Both the position numbers and the translations under genes were made by a program. Below the pieces are notes generated by a model. It saw only the letters and a program-made list of their open reading frames with translations. It did not search any database and was not told the origin of the DNA. A DNA stretch of 5,691 bases from Candidatus Omnitrophota bacterium (GTDB lineage Bacteria; Omnitrophota; Gorgyraeia; Aquiviventales; Aquiviventaceae): contig JACPAW010000150.1 in NCBI GenBank assembly GCA_016180605.1, positions 1-5,691 on the forward strand, given 5' to 3'. This document shows positions 1 through 5,691 of this stretch, one piece after another; within the stretch, counting starts at the first letter, position 1, and each line of letters begins with the position of its first letter.

Positions 1-76
1 CTTGCGGCACCGCCCTGAACCACTCTTCAGGGGACCCCGCCTCACGGCGAGTGTGGCTTTATCGCGTTTCAATTGT
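1..76 (-). ncRNA. Start of a structured leader or small RNA (partial, class unknown)
   Basis: The predicted transcript from about position 76 is GC-rich and foldable. On the minus strand, CGCC-GTGA-GGCG (38-49) forms a stem closed by a GNRA-type GUGA tetraloop. CCCTGAA-GAGTGG-TTCAGGG (13-32) forms a perfect 7-bp hairpin. The loop of the second can pair with CACTC (49-53) just before the first hairpin, a possible pseudoknot overlapping the first stem by one base. No start codon with a ribosome binding site is seen, although two reading frames are open across it. It could be the 5' leader of the next gene, perhaps with a riboswitch, or an independent small RNA. The tetraloop hairpin recalls class I c-di-GMP riboswitches, but the conserved core of that class is not recognisable. 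The 3' part is outside the window. Confidence 0.35.
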
Positions 77-82
77 AGTTCA

Positions 83-111
83 ACTATGCCATAGGAAGAC
101 AAAAGCGTCAA
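83..111 (-). promoter_or_regulatory. Sigma-70-type promoter directed out of the window
   Basis: On the minus strand, TTGACG (-35, plus coordinates 106-111) and CATAGT (-10, 83-88) are separated by exactly 17 nt. TGG directly before the -10 gives an extended -10 (TGn). The -35 matches 5 of 6 consensus bases and the -10 matches 4 of 6. The expected transcription start is near position 76. The promoter lies after pilC and its palindrome, so it would start a separate transcript running off the low-coordinate end of the window, in the same direction as the pilus operon. The downstream gene is not visible. Confidence 0.65.
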
Positions 112-132
112 GGGAAATATGGACATCCGATA

Positions 133-212
133 TGAGACTTGAGACATGAGACTAGAGACTAAAAGATTGGATCTCTTCTTGTCTCCAGTCTCCAGTCTTC
201 AGTCTCATGTCT
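133..212. repeat. Palindromic repeat built from TGAGACT-like heptamers
   Basis: The left arm is four abutting heptamers on the plus strand: TGAGACT (133-139), TGAGACA (140-146), TGAGACT (147-153) and AGAGACT (154-160). The right arm is the same family inverted: TGTCTCC (180-186), AGTCTCC (187-193), AGTCTTC (194-200), AGTCTCA (201-207), then TGTCT (208-212). AGACATGAGACT at 142-153 is a perfect 12-bp inverted match to 201-212, and 155-160 pairs on with 194-199 (one G-T). A small AGAT-TGG-ATCT hairpin (164-174) sits in the loop. The 7-bp periodicity lets the arms pair in several registers. It begins 2 nt past the pilC stop. It may stabilise the mRNA 3' end or act as a dispersed extragenic palindrome. 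No T-run follows on the minus strand, so it is not a classic intrinsic terminator. Confidence 0.85.
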
Positions 213-214
213 GC

Positions 215-1426
215 TTATTTGGCCACGAGTGTCGAAATCTTGAACACAGGTAGAAACAGGGCAATCACGATGCTTCCAATGACCACACCCAAAATGGCAA
301 TAACCAAAGGTTCAATGAGGCTTGTCATAGCCGTGATGGCAGCGTCTACTTCATTCTCGTAGAAGTCAGCGATCTTACCGAGCATTTTCTCAAGCTCACC
401 GGTTTTCTCACCCACTGCCACCATCCGAGTCACCATAGGAGGAAACACGTGGCTTGCAGACAACGGATCCGCAATGTTTTGCCCTTCCTTAATACCGCTG
501 CGCGCTGCCATCACGGCAATTTCCACGACCTTATTTCCCACGGTTTTGGCAACAATCTCAAGGGCGGTCAAAATAGGAACACCGGACCGAACCAGCGTTG
601 CCAGAGTGCGCGAGAACCGAGCGACAATCACCTTATTCATCAGTTTTCCAATGATGGGAACACCCAAAGTTGCTTTATCAAACCATAGCCGTCCGGCAGG
701 GGTTCCAATATACCAGCGAAAGAAACCGATCATCACCATTATGCTGACGACCTCCAATGCGATATAGCGGCCGGCAAATTCGCTGATGCCAAGCAACAAG
801 CGCGTAGGCGCTGGAAGCTCTCCGCCAAGCGCGGTAAAGATCTCCTTGAATTTAGGAACAATGACGATGATGAGAAAAGCGGTAATTCCCATCGCTAAGA
901 GGGAGACGAACGCCGGATAAAACAAGCTGGCCTTAACCTTGCGCTGCAAGCTGACGGTTTTTTCCATGTAACTGGCTACACGGTCTAAGATTTCATCCAA
1001 TTTCCCTGATGATTCGCCCGCACGTACCATGTTGATAAAAAAGCTTGAGAATACCCTAGGATATCTGCCGACGGATTCGGAAAGACTCGAACCTCCTTCA
1101 ATGTCTTCCCGCATCCGCTTGAGCGTTTCCCGCAGCCCTTTATCATCCATTTGTTCTCCCAACACATCCAGCGACTGAACAATGGGGATACCGCTGTCTA
1201 CCATCGTTGCCAGCTGTCGGGCGAAAATCACCAACGCATCGGGCTTGACACCAGGTTGCCCTGCCTTTACCAAGAAGGAAACCCCTTTTGCCTTTTCGTC
1301 AATGGAGAGCACGACAAAACCTTGTTTCCAGAGCTGCTCAATGAGTGCTTGATGGGAAGCGGTTTCCATCACCCCACGGCGGGTCCGACCCGACTTATCC
1401 TTTACCACATAGGCAAACTTTGACAT
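215..1426 (-). CDS. pilC: PilC/GspF inner-membrane platform protein
   Basis: A 403-residue polytopic membrane protein that forms the inner-membrane platform the PilB and PilT motors act on during pilin polymerisation and retraction. After a short N-terminal strand region (FAYVVKDKSGRTRRG, residues 4-18) come two repeated T2SSF domains. The first has FARQLATMVDSGIP near 68-81 and VRAGESSGKLDEIL near 134-147. The second has FSRTLATLVRSGVP near 271-284 and VAVGEKTGELEKML near 336-349. Three hydrophobic segments are seen at about 171-191, 222-238 and 371-393; the last starts with the family's LIEPLVIAILG and ends in FLPVF. Length is usual for PilC. ATG at 1426 is chosen over TTG at 1429 because AGGAG lies 7 nt before the ATG but only 4 nt before the TTG. 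It is the last gene of the visible operon; its TAA stop abuts a palindromic repeat. GspF of a type II secretion system is the alternative. Confidence 0.97.
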   Translation of the reverse strand: MSKFAYVVKDKSGRTRRGVMETASHQALIEQLWKQGFVVLSIDEKAKGVSFLVKAGQPGVKPDALVIFARQLATMVDSGIPIVQSLDVLGEQMDDKGLRETLKRMREDIEGGSSLSESVGRYPRVFSSFFINMVRAGESSGKLDEILDRVASYMEKTVSLQRKVKASLFYPAFVSLLAMGITAFLIIVIVPKFKEIFTALGGELPAPTRLLLGISEFAGRYIALEVVSIMVMIGFFRWYIGTPAGRLWFDKATLGVPIIGKLMNKVIVARFSRTLATLVRSGVPILTALEIVAKTVGNKVVEIAVMAARSGIKEGQNIADPLSASHVFPPMVTRMVAVGEKTGELEKMLGKIADFYENEVDAAITAMTSLIEPLVIAILGVVIGSIVIALFLPVFKISTLVAK

Positions 1427-1433
1427 CAAGGAT

Positions 1434-1438
1434 CTCCT
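1434..1438 (-). promoter_or_regulatory. Ribosome binding site of pilC (decides the start)
   Basis: AGGAG on the minus strand, 7 nt before ATG at 1426 and 4 nt before an adjacent in-frame TTG at 1429. The spacing supports ATG and gives a 403- rather than 404-residue protein. Confidence 0.8.
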
Positions 1439-1465
1439 ATGAAGCCCCCGTGCTTGCGCGGTGGC

Positions 1466-3163
1466 TCATTCCTCTGCGGTCACGGCGACCACTTCTTCTA
1501 GTGTCGTCATTCCACGAGACGCTTTTTCCAAGCCATCCTGCCGCAGGGTCACCATCCCTAGTTTCTCTACGGCATAATTTTTAATCTCCCAGGAAGGAGC
1601 ACGTGAAACGATCAACTCCCGGATATGCTCATCGATATCAAGGACCTCGACGATACCCGAGCGCCCGCGATGGCCTGTATTGTTGCAAAAACGGCAACCT
1701 GCCGCTTTATAAAAGACGGCTTTCGAATCTGGCTTGTATTCCAATTTCTCCAATAATTTCGCATCCGGACGAAAGGGTTCGCGGCATTTCTGGCAAAGCT
1801 TGCGAACCAAGCGCTGCGCTTGAATGAGCGACACACTGGAAGCCACCAGAAACGGCTCTACTCCCATATCAATTAAACGCGTGACCGCTGAGGGAGCATC
1901 GTTGGTGTGCAGGGTGGAAAGAACCAGTTGTCCTGTCAGGCTTGCTTTCATCGCGATATCCGCTGTTTCAAAATCACGGATTTCTCCAACCATGACCACG
2001 TCCGGGCTTTGCCGCAAAAGAGCCCGCAGTCCGGTAGAAAACGTTAAGCCGACTTCAGGGTTGACCTGGACTTGGGTGATCCCCTCAACCTGGTATTCCA
2101 CAGGGTCTTCTACGGTAATTAAATTTTTCGTCGGCTGGTTCAGCTGGTTGAGGATGGAATAGAGGGTCGTGGATTTGCCGGATCCTGTCGGGCCCGTCAC
2201 CAAGATCATCCCATACGGACGCTTCACGGCTACTTTGAAACGCTCGATGGATTCCGGCATGAAGCCCAGGTGATCCAATCCGATCGAAAGGTTGGACTGG
2301 TCCAAAAGCCGAAGCACGACCTTGCCCCCATGGGTAATCGGCAAAAGGGAAACGCGGAAATCCACTTCTCGGTCATCCAATCGAACCTTGAATCGTCCAT
2401 CCTGGGGAATGCGCCATTCTGTAATATTCATGCCGGACATGATCTTAAGCCGGGTCAAAACCGGGTTTTGAACCGCAAGCGGCAGCCGATGGCTGTCGAT
2501 GAGCTTGCCGTCAATTCGGAAGCGCACCCGCAAAGTCCCCTGCATGGGTTCCAGATGGATGTCTGAAGCATGGCGGCGCATGGCTTCGATAACCAGCAAG
2601 TTGATGACGCGCACAACGGGTACTTCTTGTTCTCCGGATTCGTTCAATAAAAGGGCAACGGCCGTGTCGAGGTTGCCCTCCTCGGATTTCGCGACGATTT
2701 CCGGCTGCAAGGATGCGGCAATCGCTGATTCGGGTGTATAAACCTGCTCGATGGCGCGGAGAATCTCGCTTTGCGGGGAAAGCACCGGATTTATGTCTAT
2801 CTGGGCCAATGTTTTCAAGTCATCGATGGCAAAAATGTTTAAAGGATCTGCCATCGCAACGACCAAACGGTCCCCAAATTTGGAAATGGCAATCATTCCA
2901 TATTGCCGCGCTAAGCGCTCCGGCACAAGGCTGGCAACCTTAGGATCCAGGCGGTACTTGGTAAGCGATATCATCGGCATCCCCAGCTCTTTGGAAAGAA
3001 GCTCGATCAACCGTCCTTCGGGCACGATATTGCGCTCAATCAGAAGCTTTGCGAAGCTCTTGCCCTGTTGGGAGGCCTCGGCAACCATGCTGGCTAACTG
3101 TTCCGCAGTCGCCAGTCTCTGCTCAATCAGCAATTCGCTAATGCGCTGCCGAAAACTTCCCAT
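1466..3163 (-). CDS. pilB: PilB/GspE-family assembly ATPase, downstream copy with canonical motifs
   Basis: A 565-residue paralogue of the preceding gene product, alignable along its whole length, for example both have AMADPLNIFA at 103-112. Domains: MshEN about 1-143, linker 144-180, N2D about 181-307, RecA-like ATPase 308-565. Seen: HASDIHLEP at 198-206, RIPQDGR at 251-257, Walker A GPTGSGKST at 324-332 (K330), Asp box TVEDPVEY at 350-357, Walker B DVVMVGEIRD at 388-397 (E394), His box with H419, and zinc cysteines C457, C460, C490, C493. All core motor residues are present, so this is the better candidate for the main extension motor. Its MshEN domain lacks the c-di-GMP glycines (S9, R16) and the closing Gln (A30), so nucleotide sensing there is unlikely. 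The start lies 6 nt after the upstream stop, with GAGG inside the upstream gene, implying translational coupling. pilC follows 39 nt on. PilB versus GspE cannot be settled by motifs alone. Confidence 0.96.
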   Translation of the reverse strand: MGSFRQRISELLIEQRLATAEQLASMVAEASQQGKSFAKLLIERNIVPEGRLIELLSKELGMPMISLTKYRLDPKVASLVPERLARQYGMIAISKFGDRLVVAMADPLNIFAIDDLKTLAQIDINPVLSPQSEILRAIEQVYTPESAIAASLQPEIVAKSEEGNLDTAVALLLNESGEQEVPVVRVINLLVIEAMRRHASDIHLEPMQGTLRVRFRIDGKLIDSHRLPLAVQNPVLTRLKIMSGMNITEWRIPQDGRFKVRLDDREVDFRVSLLPITHGGKVVLRLLDQSNLSIGLDHLGFMPESIERFKVAVKRPYGMILVTGPTGSGKSTTLYSILNQLNQPTKNLITVEDPVEYQVEGITQVQVNPEVGLTFSTGLRALLRQSPDVVMVGEIRDFETADIAMKASLTGQLVLSTLHTNDAPSAVTRLIDMGVEPFLVASSVSLIQAQRLVRKLCQKCREPFRPDAKLLEKLEYKPDSKAVFYKAAGCRFCNNTGHRGRSGIVEVLDIDEHIRELIVSRAPSWEIKNYAVEKLGMVTLRQDGLEKASRGMTTLEEVVAVTAEE

Positions 3164-3169
3164 GGCTTT

Positions 3170-4891
3170 TTATACCTCAATGACCTCGCCGATCGTTGTC
3201 CGATAAACCTCTTCAAGCGAAGTAATATGCTCTGCGGCTTTAAGAAGCCCTTGTTCCCGAAGCGTCTTCATTCCCTGCTCTCGGGCCACCGTTTCGATTT
3301 CCCGTTCGGGAGCTTGCTTGATCACCAAATCCCGGATCTCGGGCGTCATGATCAGCGTTTCCGCAATGACTTCACGCCCGACATAACCGGACTGAAAACA
3401 ACTCCGGCACCCTGCCCCGCGAACAAATTCAATGGCTTTTGATTTTTCTATCTTCAAGCCCAGCCGGCTGGCAACCCCATCCGAAATACGATAAAGCTGC
3501 CGGCATTTATTGCACACTTTGCGGACTAATCTCTGGCCAATAACGGCCATCAGGCAGGAGTTAATCAAAAAAGGCTCCATTCCCATATTCACCAAGCGGA
3601 CCACCGAACCGGCAGCGCTGTTGGTATGCAGCGTGCTCAGCACCAAGTGGCCGGTCAAGGCGGACTTGATTGCCATATCCGCCGTCTCGGTATCCCGAAT
3701 TTCACCGACCATGATGACATCCGGGTCTTGCCTTAAAATGGAGCGCAAAGCCTTGGCAAATGTCAGTTCAATGTCCGTCCGGACGTTGACTTGGTTGATG
3801 CCGTCAAGGTCGAACTCAACAGGATTCTCAACGGTCACGATATTCTTATCCGGCGTATCGATATATTTTAAAAGCGCATAAAGTGTGGTTGTCTTTCCGG
3901 AACCGGTCGGACCGGTTGCCAGAATCAATCCATGAGGCCGGCTAGCGCACTTTTTCAGTCGCTCCAAATCCTGAGGGTAAAATCCCAGCGTGTCGATGTT
4001 TAATTGGACAGCGCCTTTATCCAGGATACGCAAACACACATTTCCGCCGAAAGCCGTCGGCAGAATGGAAACACGCATATCGATTACCCGGTCATCCACG
4101 CGATAGGTAAAGTGCCCATCCTGCGGCAGACGGCGTTCGGAGATGTCCAGCTCTGAGATCACTTTGATTCGCGAAACAATCGCCGCATGAAGGTGTTTCG
4201 GAGGCGGTGGAACTTCCTGTAGAACCCCATCAACCCGATAGCGAACGCGTGCGGTCTTCTCCCGCGGCTCAATGAGAATATCCGAAGCATGCATGCGAAT
4301 TCCCCGCGTGATCAGGGCTTCGGTATAGGTAACGACGGGAACTTCCTGGCTTTGCTTCAAGAGCTCTTCGGTTGCATCCTCGTCCTTTGCTTCCTTGATG
4401 ACCTGCAGAGAATCCGACTCGGCCTTCTGAACCATTTCCCGAAGGGTTTCTTCAACACCGGTACCATAATACTGATCGATGGCCTCACGGATCTCCCTGG
4501 GTGTCGTCAAAAGAGAGCGGATGGAAAGCCCTGTCAAAGTGGATAACGTATCCAGCGCGAAAATATTCAAGGGATCCGCCATCGCCACCGTCAGAATACC
4601 CCCGATACTGGATACAGGAATGACTTCATACTGAAGAGCCACATCGCGCGGGACCAAATGCTTAAGCTCCGGATCCAGTCTCATCCGGGAGAGCGTAATC
4701 GGTGGAATGCCAAGGCCTTGGCTAATGGCCGCCAACAGATCGTGCTCTTTCACGAATCCTTTGTCCACGAGAATAGCGTGGAGATTGCCCCCATTGGTAC
4801 GCTGAATGGTCGTTGCCTCTTCCAATTGCTCAGGGGTTAGAAGCTTACGGGATATTAATTCTTTGACGATGCGTTCCTTAAGGCTGGCCAT
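3170..4891 (-). CDS. pilB: PilB/GspE-family assembly ATPase, upstream copy with altered conserved residues
   Basis: A 573-residue, full-length hexameric motor that would power pilin or pseudopilin assembly at the inner membrane through PilC. Domains: MshEN about 1-143, a charged helical linker 144-183, N2D about 184-310, and RecA-like ATPase 311-573. Seen: Walker A GPTGSGKTT at 327-335 (K333), Walker B DVIMVGEIRD at 391-400 (E397), His box LHTN at 421-424 (H422), and zinc-binding cysteines C460, C463, C495, C498. The tetracysteine marks PilB/GspE rather than PilT. Three usually conserved sites differ: HASDILIEP has L206 for His, PQDGH has H260 for Arg, and VENPVE has N356 for Asp. Catalytic Lys, Glu and His remain, so ATP hydrolysis is still plausible. 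The MshEN c-di-GMP motif is eroded (V9 and K16 replace Gly). ATG follows a Gly-rich Shine-Dalgarno at an unusually long distance. T2SS GspE cannot be excluded from this window alone. Confidence 0.95.
   Translation of the reverse strand: MASLKERIVKELISRKLLTPEQLEEATTIQRTNGGNLHAILVDKGFVKEHDLLAAISQGLGIPPITLSRMRLDPELKHLVPRDVALQYEVIPVSSIGGILTVAMADPLNIFALDTLSTLTGLSIRSLLTTPREIREAIDQYYGTGVEETLREMVQKAESDSLQVIKEAKDEDATEELLKQSQEVPVVTYTEALITRGIRMHASDILIEPREKTARVRYRVDGVLQEVPPPPKHLHAAIVSRIKVISELDISERRLPQDGHFTYRVDDRVIDMRVSILPTAFGGNVCLRILDKGAVQLNIDTLGFYPQDLERLKKCASRPHGLILATGPTGSGKTTTLYALLKYIDTPDKNIVTVENPVEFDLDGINQVNVRTDIELTFAKALRSILRQDPDVIMVGEIRDTETADMAIKSALTGHLVLSTLHTNSAAGSVVRLVNMGMEPFLINSCLMAVIGQRLVRKVCNKCRQLYRISDGVASRLGLKIEKSKAIEFVRGAGCRSCFQSGYVGREVIAETLIMTPEIRDLVIKQAPEREIETVAREQGMKTLREQGLLKAAEHITSLEEVYRTTIGEVIEV
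3175..3178 (-). promoter_or_regulatory. Ribosome binding site of downstream pilB, inside upstream pilB
   Basis: GAGG on the minus strand within the last codons of the upstream ATPase gene (Val-Ile-Glu-Val-stop), 11 nt before the ATG at 3163. Because the site is read through by ribosomes finishing the upstream gene, the two ATPases are probably translationally coupled, which would help keep their amounts similar. Confidence 0.6.
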
Positions 4892-4905
4892 GGCACTAAC
4901 GTTTT

Positions 4906-4913
4906 CTCCCCCT
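4906..4913 (-). promoter_or_regulatory. Distant Shine-Dalgarno of upstream pilB, overlapping the previous stop
   Basis: AGGGGGAG on the minus strand shares bases with the TAG stop of the MshEN gene (4912-4914). It sits 14 nt before ATG at 4891, longer than the usual 5-10 nt. No other start codon is found in frame between the site and this ATG, so the start is kept. Initiation may be weak or rely on coupling to the preceding gene. Confidence 0.5.
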
Positions 4914-5406
4914 AGCTCTTAGCACTTTCCGAGTCAGAGCGGGTCGGACTTGGAGGTTGTTGTGGTTGTTTATAATGTTTTTCGATGGCCTTCAAGATAT
5001 CGGATGGGGTACTCACAAAAGCCTGTACCACGCACTTGGAAAGCACTTCGATTTCCTCAACGGCCCTGGTGTTTGAGGGGTCTGACATCGCTAGAGTCAG
5101 TGCATTTCCAATCCGGTCGATGGGAATCAGACAGTATTGTCGGCACATCACCTCCGGAATAACGGACACCAAGGTGGAATCAATTTCATAGTTGTCCAAA
5201 GGCAGATAGGGAAAACCGTACTGCGCTGTCAAAGCGAGTGCAATTTCTTCCTCATTAACGAAACCCAACTGGACCAGGATCTGCCCGATCATCATCCCCC
5301 CATGCTCCTTCTGATGGGCAAGGGCTTGGTCGAGCTGTTTGCGATTGATCACCCCTCGTTCCAATAACAGCTCTCCGAGCCTCTTAGTGATGATTCGTCT
5401 GGCCAT
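4912..5406 (-). CDS. Stand-alone GspE N-terminal (MshEN) domain protein, candidate c-di-GMP receptor
   Basis: A 164-residue protein consisting almost only of a GspE-N/MshEN domain, normally the N-terminus of PilB/GspE ATPases; no ATPase part follows. Residues 9-32 fit the 24-residue MshEN c-di-GMP motif very well (RLG at 9-11, G18, L25, L29, Q32). A second copy at 39-62 keeps G41, G48 and Q62, but Met replaces the first Arg and the spacer is one residue longer than usual. Residues 65-145 form the second subdomain, with IPIDRIG, LTLAMSDPSN and a final DILKAIEKHY helix. The tail (146-164) is Pro/Gln/Ser-rich and probably disordered. ATG at 5406 is preceded by GAGG with a 10-nt spacer. There is no signal peptide or membrane segment, so it should be cytosolic. 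Its place between pilT and two ATPase genes suggests a regulatory or adaptor subunit of the pilus motor. The domain call is strong; ligand binding and partner are inference. Confidence 0.9.
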   Translation of the reverse strand: MARRIITKRLGELLLERGVINRKQLDQALAHQKEHGGMMIGQILVQLGFVNEEEIALALTAQYGFPYLPLDNYEIDSTLVSVIPEVMCRQYCLIPIDRIGNALTLAMSDPSNTRAVEEIEVLSKCVVQAFVSTPSDILKAIEKHYKQPQQPPSPTRSDSESAKS

Positions 5407-5416
5407 CTTCTGCGTG

Positions 5417-5420
5417 CCTC
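5417..5420 (-). promoter_or_regulatory. Ribosome binding site of the MshEN gene
   Basis: GAGG on the minus strand in the 33-nt gap after the pilT stop, 10 nt before ATG at 5406. No promoter or terminator is apparent in this gap, which supports co-transcription with pilT. Confidence 0.5.
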
Positions 5421-5439
5421 GCTTATCAACCTAGTTTGC

Positions 5440-5691
5440 TTACCGCGTCATCAACCGGCGCAGTTCCTCCGGATCACTAGAGCGCCCCACGGCATCTTCG
5501 AGGGTAATACTCCGGTTTACGTAAAGTTCATAGAGGGTTTGGTTCATCGTCCGCATTCCCTCTTTCTGGCCTGTTTGAACTACGGAGTAAAGCTGATGGA
5601 TTTTTTGTTCCCGAACCAAGGAACGCACCGCGTGATTGGCCAGTAGCACCTCGGATGCCAAGACACGGCCGCGTCCGCTGGCTTTTGGAAT
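5440..5691 (-). CDS. pilT: PilT-type pilus retraction ATPase, C-terminal fragment (5' end outside window)
   Basis: Only the last 83 codons and a TAA stop are in the window; the frame stays open to the edge. PilT is a cytoplasmic hexameric ATPase that depolymerises type IV pili for twitching and uptake. The fragment matches the family's C-terminal domain, downstream of the Walker and His boxes. It opens with a GRGRVLASEV strand, followed by HAVRSLVREQK, equivalent to the AIRNLIRE motif needed for retraction in known PilTs (here with Ser for the usual Asn). Next come the near-invariant QTGQKEGMRTMNQTL segment and a terminal SSDPEELRRLM. That ending, with no zinc-binding cysteines, favours PilT over PilB. 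The nucleotide-binding core is not visible, so activity cannot be judged, and a PilU-like paralogue is not strictly excluded. It is the first gene seen of the pilus operon and is followed after 33 nt by the small MshEN gene. Confidence 0.93.
   Translation of the reverse strand: MPKASGRGRVLASEVLLANHAVRSLVREQKIHQLYSVVQTGQKEGMRTMNQTLYELYVNRSITLEDAVGRSSDPEELRRLMTR

Noticed and set aside
1..76. Class I c-di-GMP (GEMM) riboswitch
   Set aside because: A GNRA-capped stem is present, but the conserved core segments around it, as I know them, are not visible, so I do not name the class.
133..212. Short repeats suggesting a CRISPR array
   Set aside because: The units are 7 bp, abut without spacers and invert midway, unlike CRISPR repeats with unique spacers.
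133..212. Rho-independent terminator for the pilus operon
   Set aside because: The stem is long and A/G versus C/T biased, and no run of T follows on the minus strand; the sequence after it continues into mixed bases. It may still affect mRNA decay.
985..1836. Short minus-strand frames inside pilC and the downstream ATPase
   Set aside because: They are out of frame within clearly conserved family proteins and show no motif of their own.
449..3881. Open frames on the plus strand of 70-150 codons opposite the ATPase and pilC genes
   Set aside because: They lie entirely antisense to strongly supported genes, have no recognisable domains, and overlap each other in different frames; they are shadows.
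215..4891. Firm assignment to a type II secretion system rather than a type IV pilus
   Set aside because: PilB/GspE and PilC/GspF are homologous and not separable by the motifs seen; the adjacent PilT favours a pilus, since type II secretion systems lack a retraction ATPase.
4912..5406. A truncated or frameshifted third PilB gene
   Set aside because: The protein has its own start, ribosome binding site and stop, ends after a complete MshEN domain with a polar tail, and the next gene begins 20 nt later with a full MshEN domain, leaving no ATPase remnant.

Overview
The window carries part of a type IV pilus / type II secretion-like assembly operon, all read from the minus strand. In transcription order, from high to low coordinates, it holds the 3' end of a PilT retraction ATPase, a small stand-alone GspE-N (MshEN) protein, two tandem paralogous PilB/GspE assembly ATPases, and the inner-membrane platform protein PilC. 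Gaps between genes are 33, 20, 6 and about 39 nt, with no terminator visible between them, so the genes are very probably co-transcribed. Coding sequence fills about 96% of the window. No pilin, prepilin peptidase or secretin gene is present.

The organism is a bacterium with balanced base composition (about half G+C by eye), most likely diderm. No taxonomic marker is present. The PilT/PilB/PilC order with duplicated ATPases, and a heptamer-built palindrome after the operon, would fit Omnitrophota or other PVC-, Nitrospirota- or deltaproteobacteria-like genomes. This placement is a weak inference.

Functionally, PilB-type ATPases drive pilus or pseudopilus extension by turning PilC, and PilT drives retraction. 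The notable feature is three consecutive MshEN domains. The stand-alone protein keeps a near-perfect first c-di-GMP-binding motif, while the same motif is eroded in both full-length ATPases. The upstream ATPase (3170-4891) keeps its Walker A, Walker B, His-box and zinc-binding residues but has three substitutions at usually conserved sites. The downstream ATPase (1466-3163) is canonical at those sites. This suggests division of labour between two motors and possibly a c-di-GMP sensor acting in trans.

Positions 1-214 are non-coding as far as can be seen. They hold a palindromic repeat of TGAGACT-like heptamers starting 2 nt after the pilC stop, then a good sigma-70-type promoter (TTGACG, 17 nt, CATAGT with an extended -10) pointing out of the window, and the start of a GC-rich transcript with two clear hairpins and a possible pseudoknot. 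The last looks like a structured leader or small RNA whose remainder lies outside the window.
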